NCBI GenBank assembly: GCA_024760545.1
Contig: CP060501.1
Span: 3,922,036 to 3,986,035, forward strand
Origin: Nitrospira sp.
Lineage (GTDB): Bacteria; Nitrospirota; Nitrospiria; Nitrospirales; Nitrospiraceae
Reading direction: 5' to 3'
Length of the DNA stretch: 64,000 bases
Shown here: positions 8,092-16,644 of the stretch, one piece after another
Layout of the letters: every line of letters starts with the position of its first letter
Position numbering within the stretch: position 1 is the first letter of the stretch
The notes under the pieces: generated by a model
Seen by the model: the letters and a program-made list of their open reading frames with translations, nothing else
Databases searched by the model: none
What the model was told of the DNA's origin: nothing
Position numbers and translations under genes: made by a program

Positions 8092-8262
8092 TCACATAGT
8101 TTGCTTCGCATAGCGTTCGGGGTCTAGTTGAAACGCGCTATGGCAAACTGCGTTGCAGAAGTAATATTGGTGGTTCTGATAATCTTCCCGCTCGACCGCC
8201 TCGTCAGGATCGATCTCCATTAGGCACACCGGGTCCTTAACCGTCTTGGAAGTGGGTGTCAT
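8092..8262 (-). CDS. YHS-domain protein
   Basis: 56-residue protein consisting of one YHS domain, a short metal-binding-like module found alone and in copper ATPases and related proteins. Visible are DPVCLMEIDPDEAV, the aromatic stretch YQNHQYYFC and NAVCHSAFQLDPERYA. The cysteines of VCLM and FCNAVC are candidate metal ligands. I chose the ATG at 8262, preceded by GGGAGC, because the upstream extension of the frame is not domain-like. Role unknown; metal handling is the usual suggestion. Confidence 0.8.
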   Translation of the reverse strand: MTPTSKTVKDPVCLMEIDPDEAVEREDYQNHQYYFCNAVCHSAFQLDPERYAKQTM

Positions 8263-8401
8263 GGTATGCTCCCTTTGTTCATATCCGAAGTACATTTCTA
8301 CTGATCTTAATTGTGGTGGAAGATCGACCTTTGTCCGAACTGGGCAGATCCCTAGTCCATCCATCGCGCGCAGTCACATTCTATGAGTGTTTATAGGAGC
8401 A

Positions 8402-8959
8402 TCATCGCAATCCTTTTTCCAACCTACAGCGCCATACAGAGTGAACCGCGCGAAGAATCAGGTATATCCCGATCGTAGGAAGCCAAATCCACTTGATCTC
8501 ACTGGTGAGGATACGCAGGGCATCGATGCTGAAAAACTCGCTGAGACCGATCGGAGACACCGCAACCGGTCGAACAGTGAAGAAATATCGGTTTGTGTCG
8601 AACGGGGAGAGGAACGCCACACCCAATCCTCCGTTGGTCATGGCATCCAGCACGCCGTGAGAAGCGGTGCAGAGAAAGAAATAGGCAAAAAGACACACCT
8701 TTGTCTATGCTGATCTGTTCCGGTAGAACAGACCTATGAGGGCGGCGCTTAGCAAACCGGCGAAGAAGATGGAATGCGTCATGCCGCGATGCCCCCAAAG
8801 ATCGCCGTATTGGATGCCAAAGGAGAAGCCGATGACATCGAAATCTGGAACAATCGAGCAGACCGCGCCCAGCAACAAAACAGGCGGAGTCATGCCGGGA
8901 TGTTGAGGAGCTTTGCCCAAAGCCAGGGCGACGAACGCATGAGAGAAGGCAGAGGCCAT
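8402..8959 (-). pseudogene. YdjM-like membrane-bound metal-dependent hydrolase gene with in-frame amber codon
   Basis: The frame from the ATG at 8959 reads MASAFSHAFVALALG, PDFDVIGFSFGI and HRGMTHSIFFAGLL, which is the conserved N-terminal part of the YdjM family with its His/Asp pattern. It stops at a TAG at 8705-8707. Two codons later the same frame resumes with CLFAYFFLCTASHGVLDAMT and NGGLGVAFLSPFDTNRYFF, the conserved C-terminal part. Together they span one full-length protein of about 185 residues, broken by a single nonsense codon. It is most simply a recent pseudogene or a sequencing error. Translation as two pieces from GTG 8698 is possible but that start has no good ribosome binding site. 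Confidence 0.75.
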
Positions 8960-9137
8960 GTGTTACTCTATGCTCATCCAAACCGACGACAGCTCACTTT
9001 CTATTATTAGGATGCCGGTAGAAATTCGAGAATGGCAACAACTTGTCCATTCTATGGAATCAGTCGATGTCCGCACATCAAACCTTCTCATCCCTTGCAA
9101 ACATGTTTCGCTGGGCTATAGTGAGCCATACTCCATC

Positions 9138-10047
9138 ATGTCCCTCCCACAGCGACCGAACAGCTGCTCCTTTCGCTGGAGGACTGTATCGAGCGTTATA
9201 TTGCCGAACGACGCAGCCGCATTGAGCCATTTGTCCACAGCCATTTTTCCCTTGAAGAAACAATCAGGCTTCAGAGACGCTCGCTCCTAAGCGACTTGGC
9301 ATGCTATCCGATCAATACTTTATGGGCGATCCCCTATGTGTTCATGAAAAAATCAGGGAATCTTTTGCCAAAATGGGATGGACCACCGCCCACAGTTTTC
9401 TGTCTATTGTGCCGTCCGGCATGAAGCGCCGTTACCAAAAAGACATTGAGACCGCTGTCCGAAACGAGATCTTGGAGTGGCCGATTGACTGGCCTTCTGA
9501 TACGGACAACCGTCACGGTCTACTCCAAGTCCTGAAAAATGAGGAGCGCGTCGCCCCTCTTTTGGCCACGCCGCAATTTGCGAGCCAGCTTGACCTCGCA
9601 GTAGCTGATGTCAATCGCCTTATCGAATCTTATGGTGCCAATCGCACACTCGCTTCAGATCTTGTGGGATCGTTCCTAACGCTTGCTACGGGCTGGTTGA
9701 TGTTCGGCGACCATTCTCTCGGTGTCGGAGGGATCGGAGAACAGCTGGCAAACAAGAGGGCAAAAGAAAGAGCCGCCTCGTCTTTCATTCTGGGATCCGG
9801 CTTGGGCTCGATGTTTTATTCCGTATTCCCGCCGAAGCCGTCCCTATGGGAAGTCGTGCTCGCGACGGCGGTAGTAGGCCTTCTACTCACGATCTGCGGG
9901 ATGATCATCGGAGTTTTCGCTGATCCGGTCTTGAAACGACTCGGTCTCCATTGCCGCCAGTTGCATGCTCTGCTCGACGATATCGAGGATCGCCTCCATC
10001 TTCTGAGAAGACGGATCAAGCCGGCCGTCAAGCAACTCGCAGCTTAG
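9138..10047 (+). pseudogene. DUF6635-like gene broken by frameshift
   Basis: Two frames each hold part of one protein. In the frame running from about 9140 to 9421 the translation contains LEDCIERYIAERRSRIEPFV and HSHFSLEETIRLQRRSLLSD, the N-terminal pattern of DUF6635-type membrane proteins. The frame open from 9301 to 10047 continues with VPSGMKRRYQKDIETAVRNE, a hydrophobic region (DLVGSFLTLATGWLMFG, VVLATAVVGLLLTICGMIIG) and a basic C-terminal helix. The switch falls near 9350-9400. No clean start codon belongs to the first frame; the ATG at 9138 is in a third frame, which suggests a second shift. The family name is from memory and moderate; the broken state is well supported by the two frames. 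Confidence 0.65.
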
Positions 10048-10120
10048 CCCGTTCGAGAACCGCTTGGTCAATAGAACAAGGATAGGATCTAGATCAGAAG
10101 AACAATCTGCTGCTCTTCCG

Positions 10121-10585
10121 TCACCTGTTCGATCCGAATCCGATCTGCCGCCAAGCTTCGTACACCACGACCGCCACAGTATTGGAGAGATTCAAGCTTC
10201 TGCTGTCGGGCATCATGGGGAGACGAATCCGCTGTTGTTCGGAAACGGCTTCCAACAATTCGGCCGGCAAGCCTCGGCTTTCCGGTCCGAAGAGGAACAC
10301 GTCGTTTGTAGCGTACGCGATCAGATCGTAGCGTTGAGTGCCTCTGGTGGAAACGGCAAATAGCCGGCAGCCAGCAAACCGTGTTGCGCACGCAGCCCAG
10401 CTGTCGTAGACCTGAAGCGTGGCAAACTCGTGGTAATCCAGCCCGGCGCGTGTCAGTTGCTTATCGTCCATCGAAAAACCCAGCGGCTTCACGAGATGCA
10501 ATCTCGCGCCGGTGTTAGCGCACAGGCGGATGATGTTGCCTGTGTTGGGTGGGATCTCGGGTTGATAAAGAATCACGTCGAACAT
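10121..10585 (-). CDS. trmL: tRNA (cytidine(34)-2'-O)-methyltransferase
   Basis: SPOUT-class methyltransferase that modifies the wobble base of leucine tRNAs. The 154 residues begin MFDVILYQPEIPPNTGNIIR, the classic TrmL opening, and contain LVKPLGFSMDDKQLTRAGLD, FLFGPESRGLP and the knot motif SLNLSNTVAVVVYEAWRQ that binds S-adenosylmethionine. Length is normal for the family. It stands alone, divergent from the TPR gene at 10720. Confidence 0.93.
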   Translation of the reverse strand: MFDVILYQPEIPPNTGNIIRLCANTGARLHLVKPLGFSMDDKQLTRAGLDYHEFATLQVYDSWAACATRFAGCRLFAVSTRGTQRYDLIAYATNDVFLFGPESRGLPAELLEAVSEQQRIRLPMMPDSRSLNLSNTVAVVVYEAWRQIGFGSNR

Positions 10586-10719
10586 CGGGGGAGGGAGTGT
10601 ATCACGGAGCGGGTGGTTTCACGATGCAGCCCGATGCGCCGAGAAGGACACACAAGCAGTCGGCTCATTTCGCCGTCGCTGGCTTCTTGATATAGTGAGT
10701 TTTCTGAAGGAAAACCAGG

Positions 10720-12477
10720 ATGATTCGAACTCGATTCTTGTCCGCATGGGCGCAATGGTTTACAGGCCAGCCGATCAAGTGCTTGATTGTCCAGGTCGTT
10801 GGCATGCCGCTGATCCTGACGCTCAGCACAGGTTTCTCCGTGTTGGCTGGCGAGCACTCGCTTGGTTCAGACGAGCAAATTGCTCAGCATGCCGAGGCCG
10901 CATGGGAGAGTGGCGCGATCGCGACGGCGCTTGAGATTCTTGATCGCGGCGTGAGTACTCATCCGAATGCGGTTTCCCTGTACAAACTTCGGGGAGATAT
11001 TCTTTCCACCTTTCGAGATCCCAAGGAAGCCATTCAAGCGTACGACCGGGCTCTTGCCGTACAGCCAACGGCATTGGATATCCGTTGGGCCAAGTGGGGC
11101 CTCTTGGCGCGGTGGGGACAAGACGAGGGCGGGATCGAAGAATTATATGAGATCGCCCGGATCGAAGAGAACAATCCGTTGATTTACTGGCGTCTGGCGC
11201 AAGAACTCCGAAAGCTCGACCGCTTGGAGGAATCTCTGGATGCGTACAAGCGGGCCGTAGCACTCATGCCGGGCTTGTTAGGTTGGAGACTGGCGCTGGC
11301 TCGTGCGCGCTTCGACGTCCTCGATTATCAAGGAGCCGACACGGATTTGCATTATGTGCTGCAACATGTGCCACCGGGTTCCCCACTCGAGATTCCGGCC
11401 AGGAATCAGCTTGCACAGCTGTATGAATCGATGGAACGGGGGCGGCGATTCAAGCCGGCACCGACGCCTCAGGCCGCCGAGTCTCAACTGAAGGAATGGG
11501 CCGCCATTCGTTCGGATGCTTGGAAACTGTTCGAAGCAGGTCGGTATCGGCAAGCCGAACCGATGTATCGCAAGTTGCTGAGCCTCAATCCCTATGATTC
11601 CCTTGCCACCCATCAGTTGGGCCTGACTCTCATGCAATTAGGCCGATGCGAAGATGCGCTCGCCGTGTTCGGCAACATGTCGAATCTGAACCCAAGTGAG
11701 GAAGACTTCGCGGACACGACCTATCGCATGGGCCAGTGCTATGTGGAGTTGGAACGATGGGATGAAGCCTTTGTCCACTTTCAGATGTTGTATGATGCCG
11801 CGGTTGAGTTTGAACAGGCCAACAAGGATGTCCCGATACCGGCCGGAACGCGAGTGCTGGCTAAAGAGAAGATTGGCCGCTGGCTCGACAAAGTGCGGCC
11901 CCATGTCCCGGAGTTGGTGAAGCTGAAAGAAGAGGAAGCGAAAAGGGCCGATAGCCCACGAGATTCTTCATCTCCGCTGCCGGAAGAAGCTGTCTACGCA
12001 GGAGCCCTCGAAAAGATAGAGCCGCAGAAGACGCTGGAGACAGGAGTGGCGATTGCGGGTCGTGATGCTGATTTCAGCTGGTTTCGCTTCGTGATTCCAG
12101 CCGCCAAAGTTGTGCGGGACGACTTTCCGACCGGGGCCCACGAGTTCATCCCGCTGAATCCGGGAGATACGTTTCTCGCCACTCAACCCGAAATCTACTT
12201 GGTCTTTAAACTGGTGTCGGATTCATTCGACAGCGTGTCGCTGACGGCACGATGTTCACCGGAAGTGCCTGAGATGATCGAAGATCCGCAAACGACAGTA
12301 CAGGACCGAGTCATGACCACCATGAACGATCGCTCCGGCTATTTCCTCTTGAACCGCCCAAAAACCGGCTGGACGCCGGGTCTCTATCGCTGCGGGTTAT
12401 TTGCGGGTGAGCGAGCCTCCGCTTACACCTATGTGGATGAAGTCCGATTCCGGATCGTTCAAGCGGGTAGGCCCTGA
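10720..12477 (+). CDS. Exported or membrane-anchored TPR-repeat protein
   Basis: 585-residue protein of unrecognised function. A hydrophobic segment at about 24-44 (IVQVVGMPLILTLSTGFSVL) acts as signal peptide or anchor. Tetratricopeptide-like helices cover about 50-240 (ALEILDRGVSTHPNAVSLYK, AIQAYDRALAVQPTALDIRW) and 265-400 (YRKLLSLNPYDSLATHQLGL). A C-terminal domain of about 130 residues appears to be beta-rich (DADFSWFRFVIPAAKVV, PGDTFLATQPEIYLVFKLV), perhaps Ig-like. The start ATG has GAAGGA upstream. TPRs suggest protein binding in the envelope; nothing more can be said. Confidence 0.8.
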   Translation: MIRTRFLSAWAQWFTGQPIKCLIVQVVGMPLILTLSTGFSVLAGEHSLGSDEQIAQHAEAAWESGAIATALEILDRGVSTHPNAVSLYKLRGDILSTFRDPKEAIQAYDRALAVQPTALDIRWAKWGLLARWGQDEGGIEELYEIARIEENNPLIYWRLAQELRKLDRLEESLDAYKRAVALMPGLLGWRLALARARFDVLDYQGADTDLHYVLQHVPPGSPLEIPARNQLAQLYESMERGRRFKPAPTPQAAESQLKEWAAIRSDAWKLFEAGRYRQAEPMYRKLLSLNPYDSLATHQLGLTLMQLGRCEDALAVFGNMSNLNPSEEDFADTTYRMGQCYVELERWDEAFVHFQMLYDAAVEFEQANKDVPIPAGTRVLAKEKIGRWLDKVRPHVPELVKLKEEEAKRADSPRDSSSPLPEEAVYAGALEKIEPQKTLETGVAIAGRDADFSWFRFVIPAAKVVRDDFPTGAHEFIPLNPGDTFLATQPEIYLVFKLVSDSFDSVSLTARCSPEVPEMIEDPQTTVQDRVMTTMNDRSGYFLLNRPKTGWTPGLYRCGLFAGERASAYTYVDEVRFRIVQAGRP

Positions 12478-12542
12478 AGACTGATGCGGCGTATGCACCT
12501 ATAAGTCATTCGACACACCAGGACAAAGTGAAGCTCCAGCAA

Positions 12543-12723
12543 TTAGTTCCTTTTGCCCCGTCGCGCTGGACGTTTGATTTGTGTTGATCGAAGAGTTCTT
12601 CTCTTTGCCTTAGCTTTAGTCCGTAACTTTCGCTTCACTGCCCCCATGTGGGTAGAGCAATTAAAGCTCTGAACCGAAACGTTAGGAATATTTTCGAACG
12701 CGCTCTTCACCTCAATCAAGTTC
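12543..12723 (-). other. Basic coding-like tail adjoining the insertion sequence
   Basis: Outside the left IS end, one minus-strand frame reads NLIEVKSAFENIPNVSVQSF and then a very basic tail beginning MGAVKRKLRTKAKAKRRTLR, ending at 12543. It looks like the C-terminus of a small basic protein whose 5' part was lost or displaced by the insertion; an internal ATG at 12647 would give a 34-residue peptide but has no ribosome binding site. No gene family is recognised. Confidence 0.3.
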
Positions 12724-12750
12724 TGTACTGCCCCATCTAATTTTGGACAG
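12724..12750. repeat. IS3-family terminal inverted repeat, left
   Basis: 27 bases starting TGTACTGCCCCA and ending TTTTGGACAG. It matches the reverse complement of the right end at 13955-13982 with four mismatches and one single-base gap. Confidence 0.85.
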
Positions 12751-13642
12751 GTAGGGTTTTGGTTTTGACGACCCACTCGGCATAGCACTCGGCCGGGGAC
12801 CGCATCTTCAGCGCGCTGTGCGGGGCCTGGTGATTGTAGTGCTCGATCCACGCCGGTAGCAGCTGCGCCACTTTCTCTAACGTCTCCAGGCAGGCTTGAT
12901 ACACATAATCCCGTTTGAAGCTGCCAAAGAAGGCCTCGGCGAGGCCGTTTGACTCCGGACTCCGCCGAGGCGTGTGACAGGGGATCAGTCCCATCGCACG
13001 GACGAACGGCCGGAATCGGTGCGACGTGTACTCCGGTCCATTGTCGCTGAGGAACTCGATGCCCTGGGCCTGAGCGCGGGTCTCGCCGAACCGTCGGAAG
13101 ATCGCCTCGCGCAGCATCTCGGCGAGATCCGTGGCGGTCATGCGTGAGGCAAAGCGCCAGGACAAGATCATCCGGTCTGCACAGTCGATGATGATGGCCA
13201 AGCGGCCCTTGCGGCCATCCCATGCCCGAATGCCGGTGATATCGGAGGCCCAGCGCCGATTGGAATCGGCCACCCGTACCTGACCGGTATGCGGTCGTCC
13301 GAGTCGTGGCCCGCGATGACGACTGGTGGAGAGCCAACCCCGCCGCTGCAAGACCCGCCACACTGTTTTGGGATTGCACGACACCCCACGTCGTTTGAGC
13401 AACGCATGAATTCGCCGATACCCATAAGAGGTCGGACTGCCGGCCACCAGGTGCTGAATGAGCAGCTCGATGTCGGGTCGCCGGAGTCGACGCGCATGCT
13501 TCGCGCGCCGCCGATAGTACCACCAACTCCGTGGCTTGCCGAGGACTCGGCAGACCATGGCGAGCGAGCAGCCTGTCATGCGGACTAGCCACCGTATATC
13601 CCCTCGGGTGATTTGAGCCCTTTGAGCTCGAAGGCTTTTTTT
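12737..13642 (-). CDS. IS3-family transposase OrfB (DDE integrase core)
   Basis: About 300 residues encoded in the -1 frame relative to orfA and made as the second half of an OrfAB fusion. The first half has an HTH_21-like region (LAMVCRVLGKPRSWWYYRRR, SYGYRRIHALLKRRGVSCNP). The rve integrase core follows, with acidic residues in WASDITGIRAW, LSDNGPEYTS and ESNGLAEAFFGSFKRDYVY, the D-D-E triad. There is no credible independent start; the frame is entered through the A7 run at 13636-13642. Catalyses excision and integration of the element. Confidence 0.9.
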   Translation of the reverse strand, partial: KKSLRAQRAQITRGDIRWLVRMTGCSLAMVCRVLGKPRSWWYYRRRAKHARRLRRPDIELLIQHLVAGSPTSYGYRRIHALLKRRGVSCNPKTVWRVLQRRGWLSTSRHRGPRLGRPHTGQVRVADSNRRWASDITGIRAWDGRKGRLAIIIDCADRMILSWRFASRMTATDLAEMLREAIFRRFGETRAQAQGIEFLSDNGPEYTSHRFRPFVRAMGLIPCHTPRRSPESNGLAEAFFGSFKRDYVYQACLETLEKVAQLLPAWIEHYNHQAPHSALKMRSPAECYAEWVVKTKTLPVQN

Positions 13643-13932
13643 AACACATCGACCTCTAAGGCCTTCCGGCCTAATGCCCGTTCGAGCTCCTCGATGCGCT
13701 TCTGGAGCCCACCCACCACATTCTTCGGGACCATCTCTCCGGAGTCCTTCAGCCCCTGGTCCAGACTGCGCTTCCATCGATACATCTGTGCCGCATTCAC
13801 CGCGTATTTCCGACAGATCTCTTCCAGCGGGACACCAGTCTGCCACTCCTGCAACACCGCCAGCTTCTGCTCACCACTCCACCGCCGCCGTCGCCCTCGA
13901 CCATTCTGACCAGGTTTCATCGTGGTTTCCAT
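13585..13932 (-). CDS. IS3-family transposase OrfA
   Basis: 115-residue DNA-binding half of the transposase. It shows RRWSGEQKLAVLQEWQTGVP and LEEICRKYAVNAAQMYRWKR, a helix-turn-helix, then a heptad-like coiled coil (VVGGLQKRIEELERALGRKA). The ATG at 13932 is preceded by GGGAGGGAGC. Translation to its own stop gives OrfA; slippage at the A7 run gives the OrfAB transposase. Confidence 0.9.
   Translation of the reverse strand: METTMKPGQNGRGRRRRWSGEQKLAVLQEWQTGVPLEEICRKYAVNAAQMYRWKRSLDQGLKDSGEMVPKNVVGGLQKRIEELERALGRKALEVDVLKKAFELKGLKSPEGIYGG
13636..13642 (-). other. Programmed -1 frameshift slippery run (A7)
   Basis: Seven adenines on the minus strand near the end of orfA (TTA AAA AAA GCC in the orfA frame). 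A -1 slip here gives AAA AAA AGC in the orfB frame and joins the two reading frames, as is usual for IS3 elements. Confidence 0.8.
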
Positions 13933-13954
13933 TGCTCCCTCCCGACTTCTGGTG

Positions 13955-13982
13955 CTGTCCAAATATTAAGTGGGGCACAACA
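13955..13982. repeat. IS3-family terminal inverted repeat, right
   Basis: 28 bases whose reverse complement begins TGTTGTGCCCCA and ends ATTTGGACAG, pairing with the left end at 12724-12750. Confidence 0.85.
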
Positions 13983-14130
13983 AAAGGGGAATGGCGTGGT
14001 TGGATCTTTAGCGCAGAGATTGAAATGGAAGCCTAGCTTAGAACTATCCGTGTCCATGAACGACAGCTCCGACAAATCTCTGAGGCTATCGTCTCTAGAT
14101 AATCTTAGCGAGATCTGCGGCGGTGCTTCC

Positions 14131-15123
14131 TCAATGCGCCACCGGCTGCTGATAGTCCACTTCGATTGTGAAGCCGAGATCTTTGATCATGCCCCAGACT
14201 TCCGGAGCCGGAGCGCCCGGGGTCGTCAGATATCCGTTCACGAAGACGGAGTCAGCAGGATAGAGCGCGAGAGGTTGCAAGCTGCGTAGGTTGTGTTCTC
14301 GACCACCCGCGATGCGAATTTCAGTGCGGGGGTGAAGAAAGCGGAAGAGACAGAGCACTTTCAGGCAACGTTGAGGCGTGAGGTGGTCGCAATTCTCCAA
14401 TGGGGTGCCGGCTACCGGATGGAGTGTGTTGAGGGGGATCGAATCCGGCTTTACCTCGCGCAGAGCCATCGCTAGTTCGATCAAATCCTCGTCTTTTTCT
14501 CCCATGCCGACAATTCCACCCGAGCAGATCTCTAACCCTGCTGCGCGGGCGTTCCTGATCGTCGCCAGCCGGTCTTGAAATGTATGGGTCGTGCAAATCG
14601 AAGCGTGAAACGCCTCGCTGGTGTTCAAGTTGTGGTTCACCCGATCGACGCCTGCTGCTTTCAGTCTCTTGGCTTGGGATTCGTTCATTATTCCAAGCGA
14701 ACAACAGATTTGAATCGGGACTTCCTGCTTGATGGCGCGCACAGCTCCGGCGATTTCGTCGATTTCACGATCCAATGGACTGCGTCCGCTGATGACGATG
14801 CAGTAGCGCTGGGCTTTTGAAGCGGCCGCTTGCCGGGCGCCAGCGATCATTTGTTTCTGTGGAAGGAGATTGTAGCGCTCGATCGGTGCCGTCGAGATGG
14901 AGGATTGCGAACAGTAGTGGCAGTCTTCTTGACACGCTCCGCTCTTCGCATTTTGGAGCATCTGCAGGCGAACGGTGCGGCCGAAGTATTTCGATCGGAC
15001 TTGAAAGGCCGCGTGCAACACTGAAAGCAATTCGTCGTCCGGCGCACTCAAGACGGAATGGCATTCTGCTTCGGTCAAGAGTTCGTCATTGAGGGCTTTG
15101 TCTGCCAATGTCATATAGGTCAT
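14131..15123 (-). CDS. bioB: Biotin synthase
   Basis: Radical SAM enzyme that inserts sulfur into dethiobiotin. The 330 residues carry the [4Fe-4S]/SAM motif CQEDCHYC (Cys64, 68, 71) and the additional conserved cysteines in CCSLGIMNESQ and EICSGGIVGMGE, with the arginine-containing RIAGGREHNLRSLQ that holds the [2Fe-2S] cluster. Length is normal. GAGG lies just before the ATG at 15123. No other biotin genes are in the window, and the IS3 element sits about 150 bases downstream. Confidence 0.95.
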   Translation of the reverse strand: MTYMTLADKALNDELLTEAECHSVLSAPDDELLSVLHAAFQVRSKYFGRTVRLQMLQNAKSGACQEDCHYCSQSSISTAPIERYNLLPQKQMIAGARQAAASKAQRYCIVISGRSPLDREIDEIAGAVRAIKQEVPIQICCSLGIMNESQAKRLKAAGVDRVNHNLNTSEAFHASICTTHTFQDRLATIRNARAAGLEICSGGIVGMGEKDEDLIELAMALREVKPDSIPLNTLHPVAGTPLENCDHLTPQRCLKVLCLFRFLHPRTEIRIAGGREHNLRSLQPLALYPADSVFVNGYLTTPGAPAPEVWGMIKDLGFTIEVDYQQPVAH

Positions 15124-15240
15124 AGAATCCTCAAAAACAGTGAAGTGGTGATGAGGCGCTTCGTTTCCGATCGGTTGAATCGAGGAGCAAGACTTCTCGA
15201 ACCTGTCAGATCAAATTATCTACAAACGCCGGCGGGAAAC

Positions 15241-16641
15241 CTACACGGTTTCAAACGGAGAAGCAATGCCTTGGTACGGAACTGCGGGCACGGAAGAGGG
15301 CTCGGCATCCGAGTGTGCAGCGGCTTGGCCGGCTTCGAGCCAGGGGAGCGCGGTGAGCGTATTCCACTTGGCGCAACGGCGGCAACGGCCGGACCACTCG
15401 ACGGACTCCTGCTGGCACTGAGTGCAGATATAGGGCACCACCACACGCTTCTTGAAGCTGAGGGCTTTTTTCAATTCGATGATGGCTTCCTCAAAATGCT
15501 GCTTGCGCAAGAAGAGATTGGCCATGATCTTGTGATAGTCCAAGAGGTGATCTTGAGGTCCCTCTATGGTCGAAAGCAGGTCGAACGCCTCATCCACCAT
15601 TTCCAGCCGATAGTAAAGTTTGCCCAGGTAGAATTGGAGGATCGGATTCTGCGGGTTTTGCTGCAAGGCCTCCTGATAGATTCTGATGATCTCGCTGGGC
15701 TCGCCTTGATCCAAGAAGAGTTCTTCCAGCCGATGCAGAATGATCACGCTACGTGTTCGTGTATACACCTTCTTTAGGATTTCCACAGCGTCTTTGGTTT
15801 TGCCTTCGTGGAGCAGAATTTCACCCATCCCAATATAGGCGGGGAGGAAACTGCGGTCCTTCTTGATGGCGCCTCGGAAGTATCGCCGAGCTTTGTCGGG
15901 ATGCCCGCGTTCGAGCAGTTGCCGCCCGACTTCGTACATGCATCCGACCAGCAACGCCGCTTCCGCCTGCTTTTCGGGAGCGGGGAGATTGGCTTTGAGT
16001 AAGCGGTGCTGAATCTCAAGCGCTTCGCTCCATCTCTCCATGCGGATGTTGAGGTCCCGTTTTCGGATGAGGGCCGTCAGGTTGTCGGGCTCAATCTTGA
16101 GAATTTTCTGGAGGGCTTGAAGCGCCTCTTCATACCGTTTGGCGTCTTCCAAATCCTTGCCCAACTCCAACAAGACCTCGATGTTCCGATCATCGACGCG
16201 ATGCGCATGTTGATGGAGCCGGACGGCTTCGGGGAAATTCTGTTCCGCCCGGTAGATATTCCCCAGCCAAAGAAGCGAATCGACGCGATTGGGATCGATG
16301 GCCAGGGCTTTTTCAAAGAGCGTAATCGCTTCCAAGGTGCGTTTCGACATGAACGCATGGGTTCCGTCTCGATGGAGGGTGTCGACCTTCTCCTTCCGAC
16401 GCACCAGTCGGTTGCTGCGCCAATTCAAGATCAAATGCGCCGTTTGTTGCAGCCCCACGACAAACGTGGCGAGCACCGCGCCGAATGCCATGGAGATCAA
16501 GACGAGTGTGACGGGACTGAGCTCAAACTCTGCGCCTGGGCCGGTGTGCACCACGACGGTCCCCGGGTTGAGCTCGCGGAAATAACTGTAGATGAATACC
16601 CCGGCGCTGATGACGAAAATGGTGATCAGCAGTTTGAACAT
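15241..16641 (-). CDS. lapB: LapB/YciM-like TPR protein with C-terminal zinc ribbon
   Basis: 466-residue inner-membrane-anchored TPR protein. Two N-terminal membrane segments (FKLLITIFVISAGVFIYSYF; LSPVTLVLISMAFGAVLATF) precede a long array of TPR helices (about 95-400), and the C-terminus has a rubredoxin-like ribbon YICTQCQQESVEW and GRCRRCAKW (two CxxC pairs). This is the LapB/YciM architecture, a regulator of LpxC degradation and lipopolysaccharide assembly in enterobacteria, although E. coli LapB has a single membrane helix and about 390 residues. Role here is inferred from architecture. It ends the rplU-to-lapB minus-strand series, three bases after rsfS. Confidence 0.75.
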   Translation of the reverse strand: MFKLLITIFVISAGVFIYSYFRELNPGTVVVHTGPGAEFELSPVTLVLISMAFGAVLATFVVGLQQTAHLILNWRSNRLVRRKEKVDTLHRDGTHAFMSKRTLEAITLFEKALAIDPNRVDSLLWLGNIYRAEQNFPEAVRLHQHAHRVDDRNIEVLLELGKDLEDAKRYEEALQALQKILKIEPDNLTALIRKRDLNIRMERWSEALEIQHRLLKANLPAPEKQAEAALLVGCMYEVGRQLLERGHPDKARRYFRGAIKKDRSFLPAYIGMGEILLHEGKTKDAVEILKKVYTRTRSVIILHRLEELFLDQGEPSEIIRIYQEALQQNPQNPILQFYLGKLYYRLEMVDEAFDLLSTIEGPQDHLLDYHKIMANLFLRKQHFEEAIIELKKALSFKKRVVVPYICTQCQQESVEWSGRCRRCAKWNTLTALPWLEAGQAAAHSDAEPSSVPAVPYQGIASPFETV

Positions 16642-16644
16642 GGC

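Larger units (their letters stand above)
12724..13982 (-). mobile_element. Complete IS3-family insertion sequence
   Basis: A 1259-base element bounded by imperfect terminal inverted repeats starting TGT and containing TGCCCCA and TTGGACAG. It carries the standard IS3 layout of a short orfA with helix-turn-helix and leucine zipper, and an orfB with the DDE integrase domain in the -1 frame. Both frames are intact, so it may be active. I could not find a matching target duplication in the flanks (GTTC on the left, AAAG on the right). Confidence 0.9.

Noticed and set aside
8387-8713. 108-residue plus-strand frame across the YdjM-like gene
   Set aside because: Antisense to conserved YdjM segments; no recognisable pattern.
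12543-13592. 349-residue minus-strand frame covering the IS3 element
   Set aside because: It runs in the third frame across orfB and has no transposase motifs; only its end outside the IS may be a genuine remnant.
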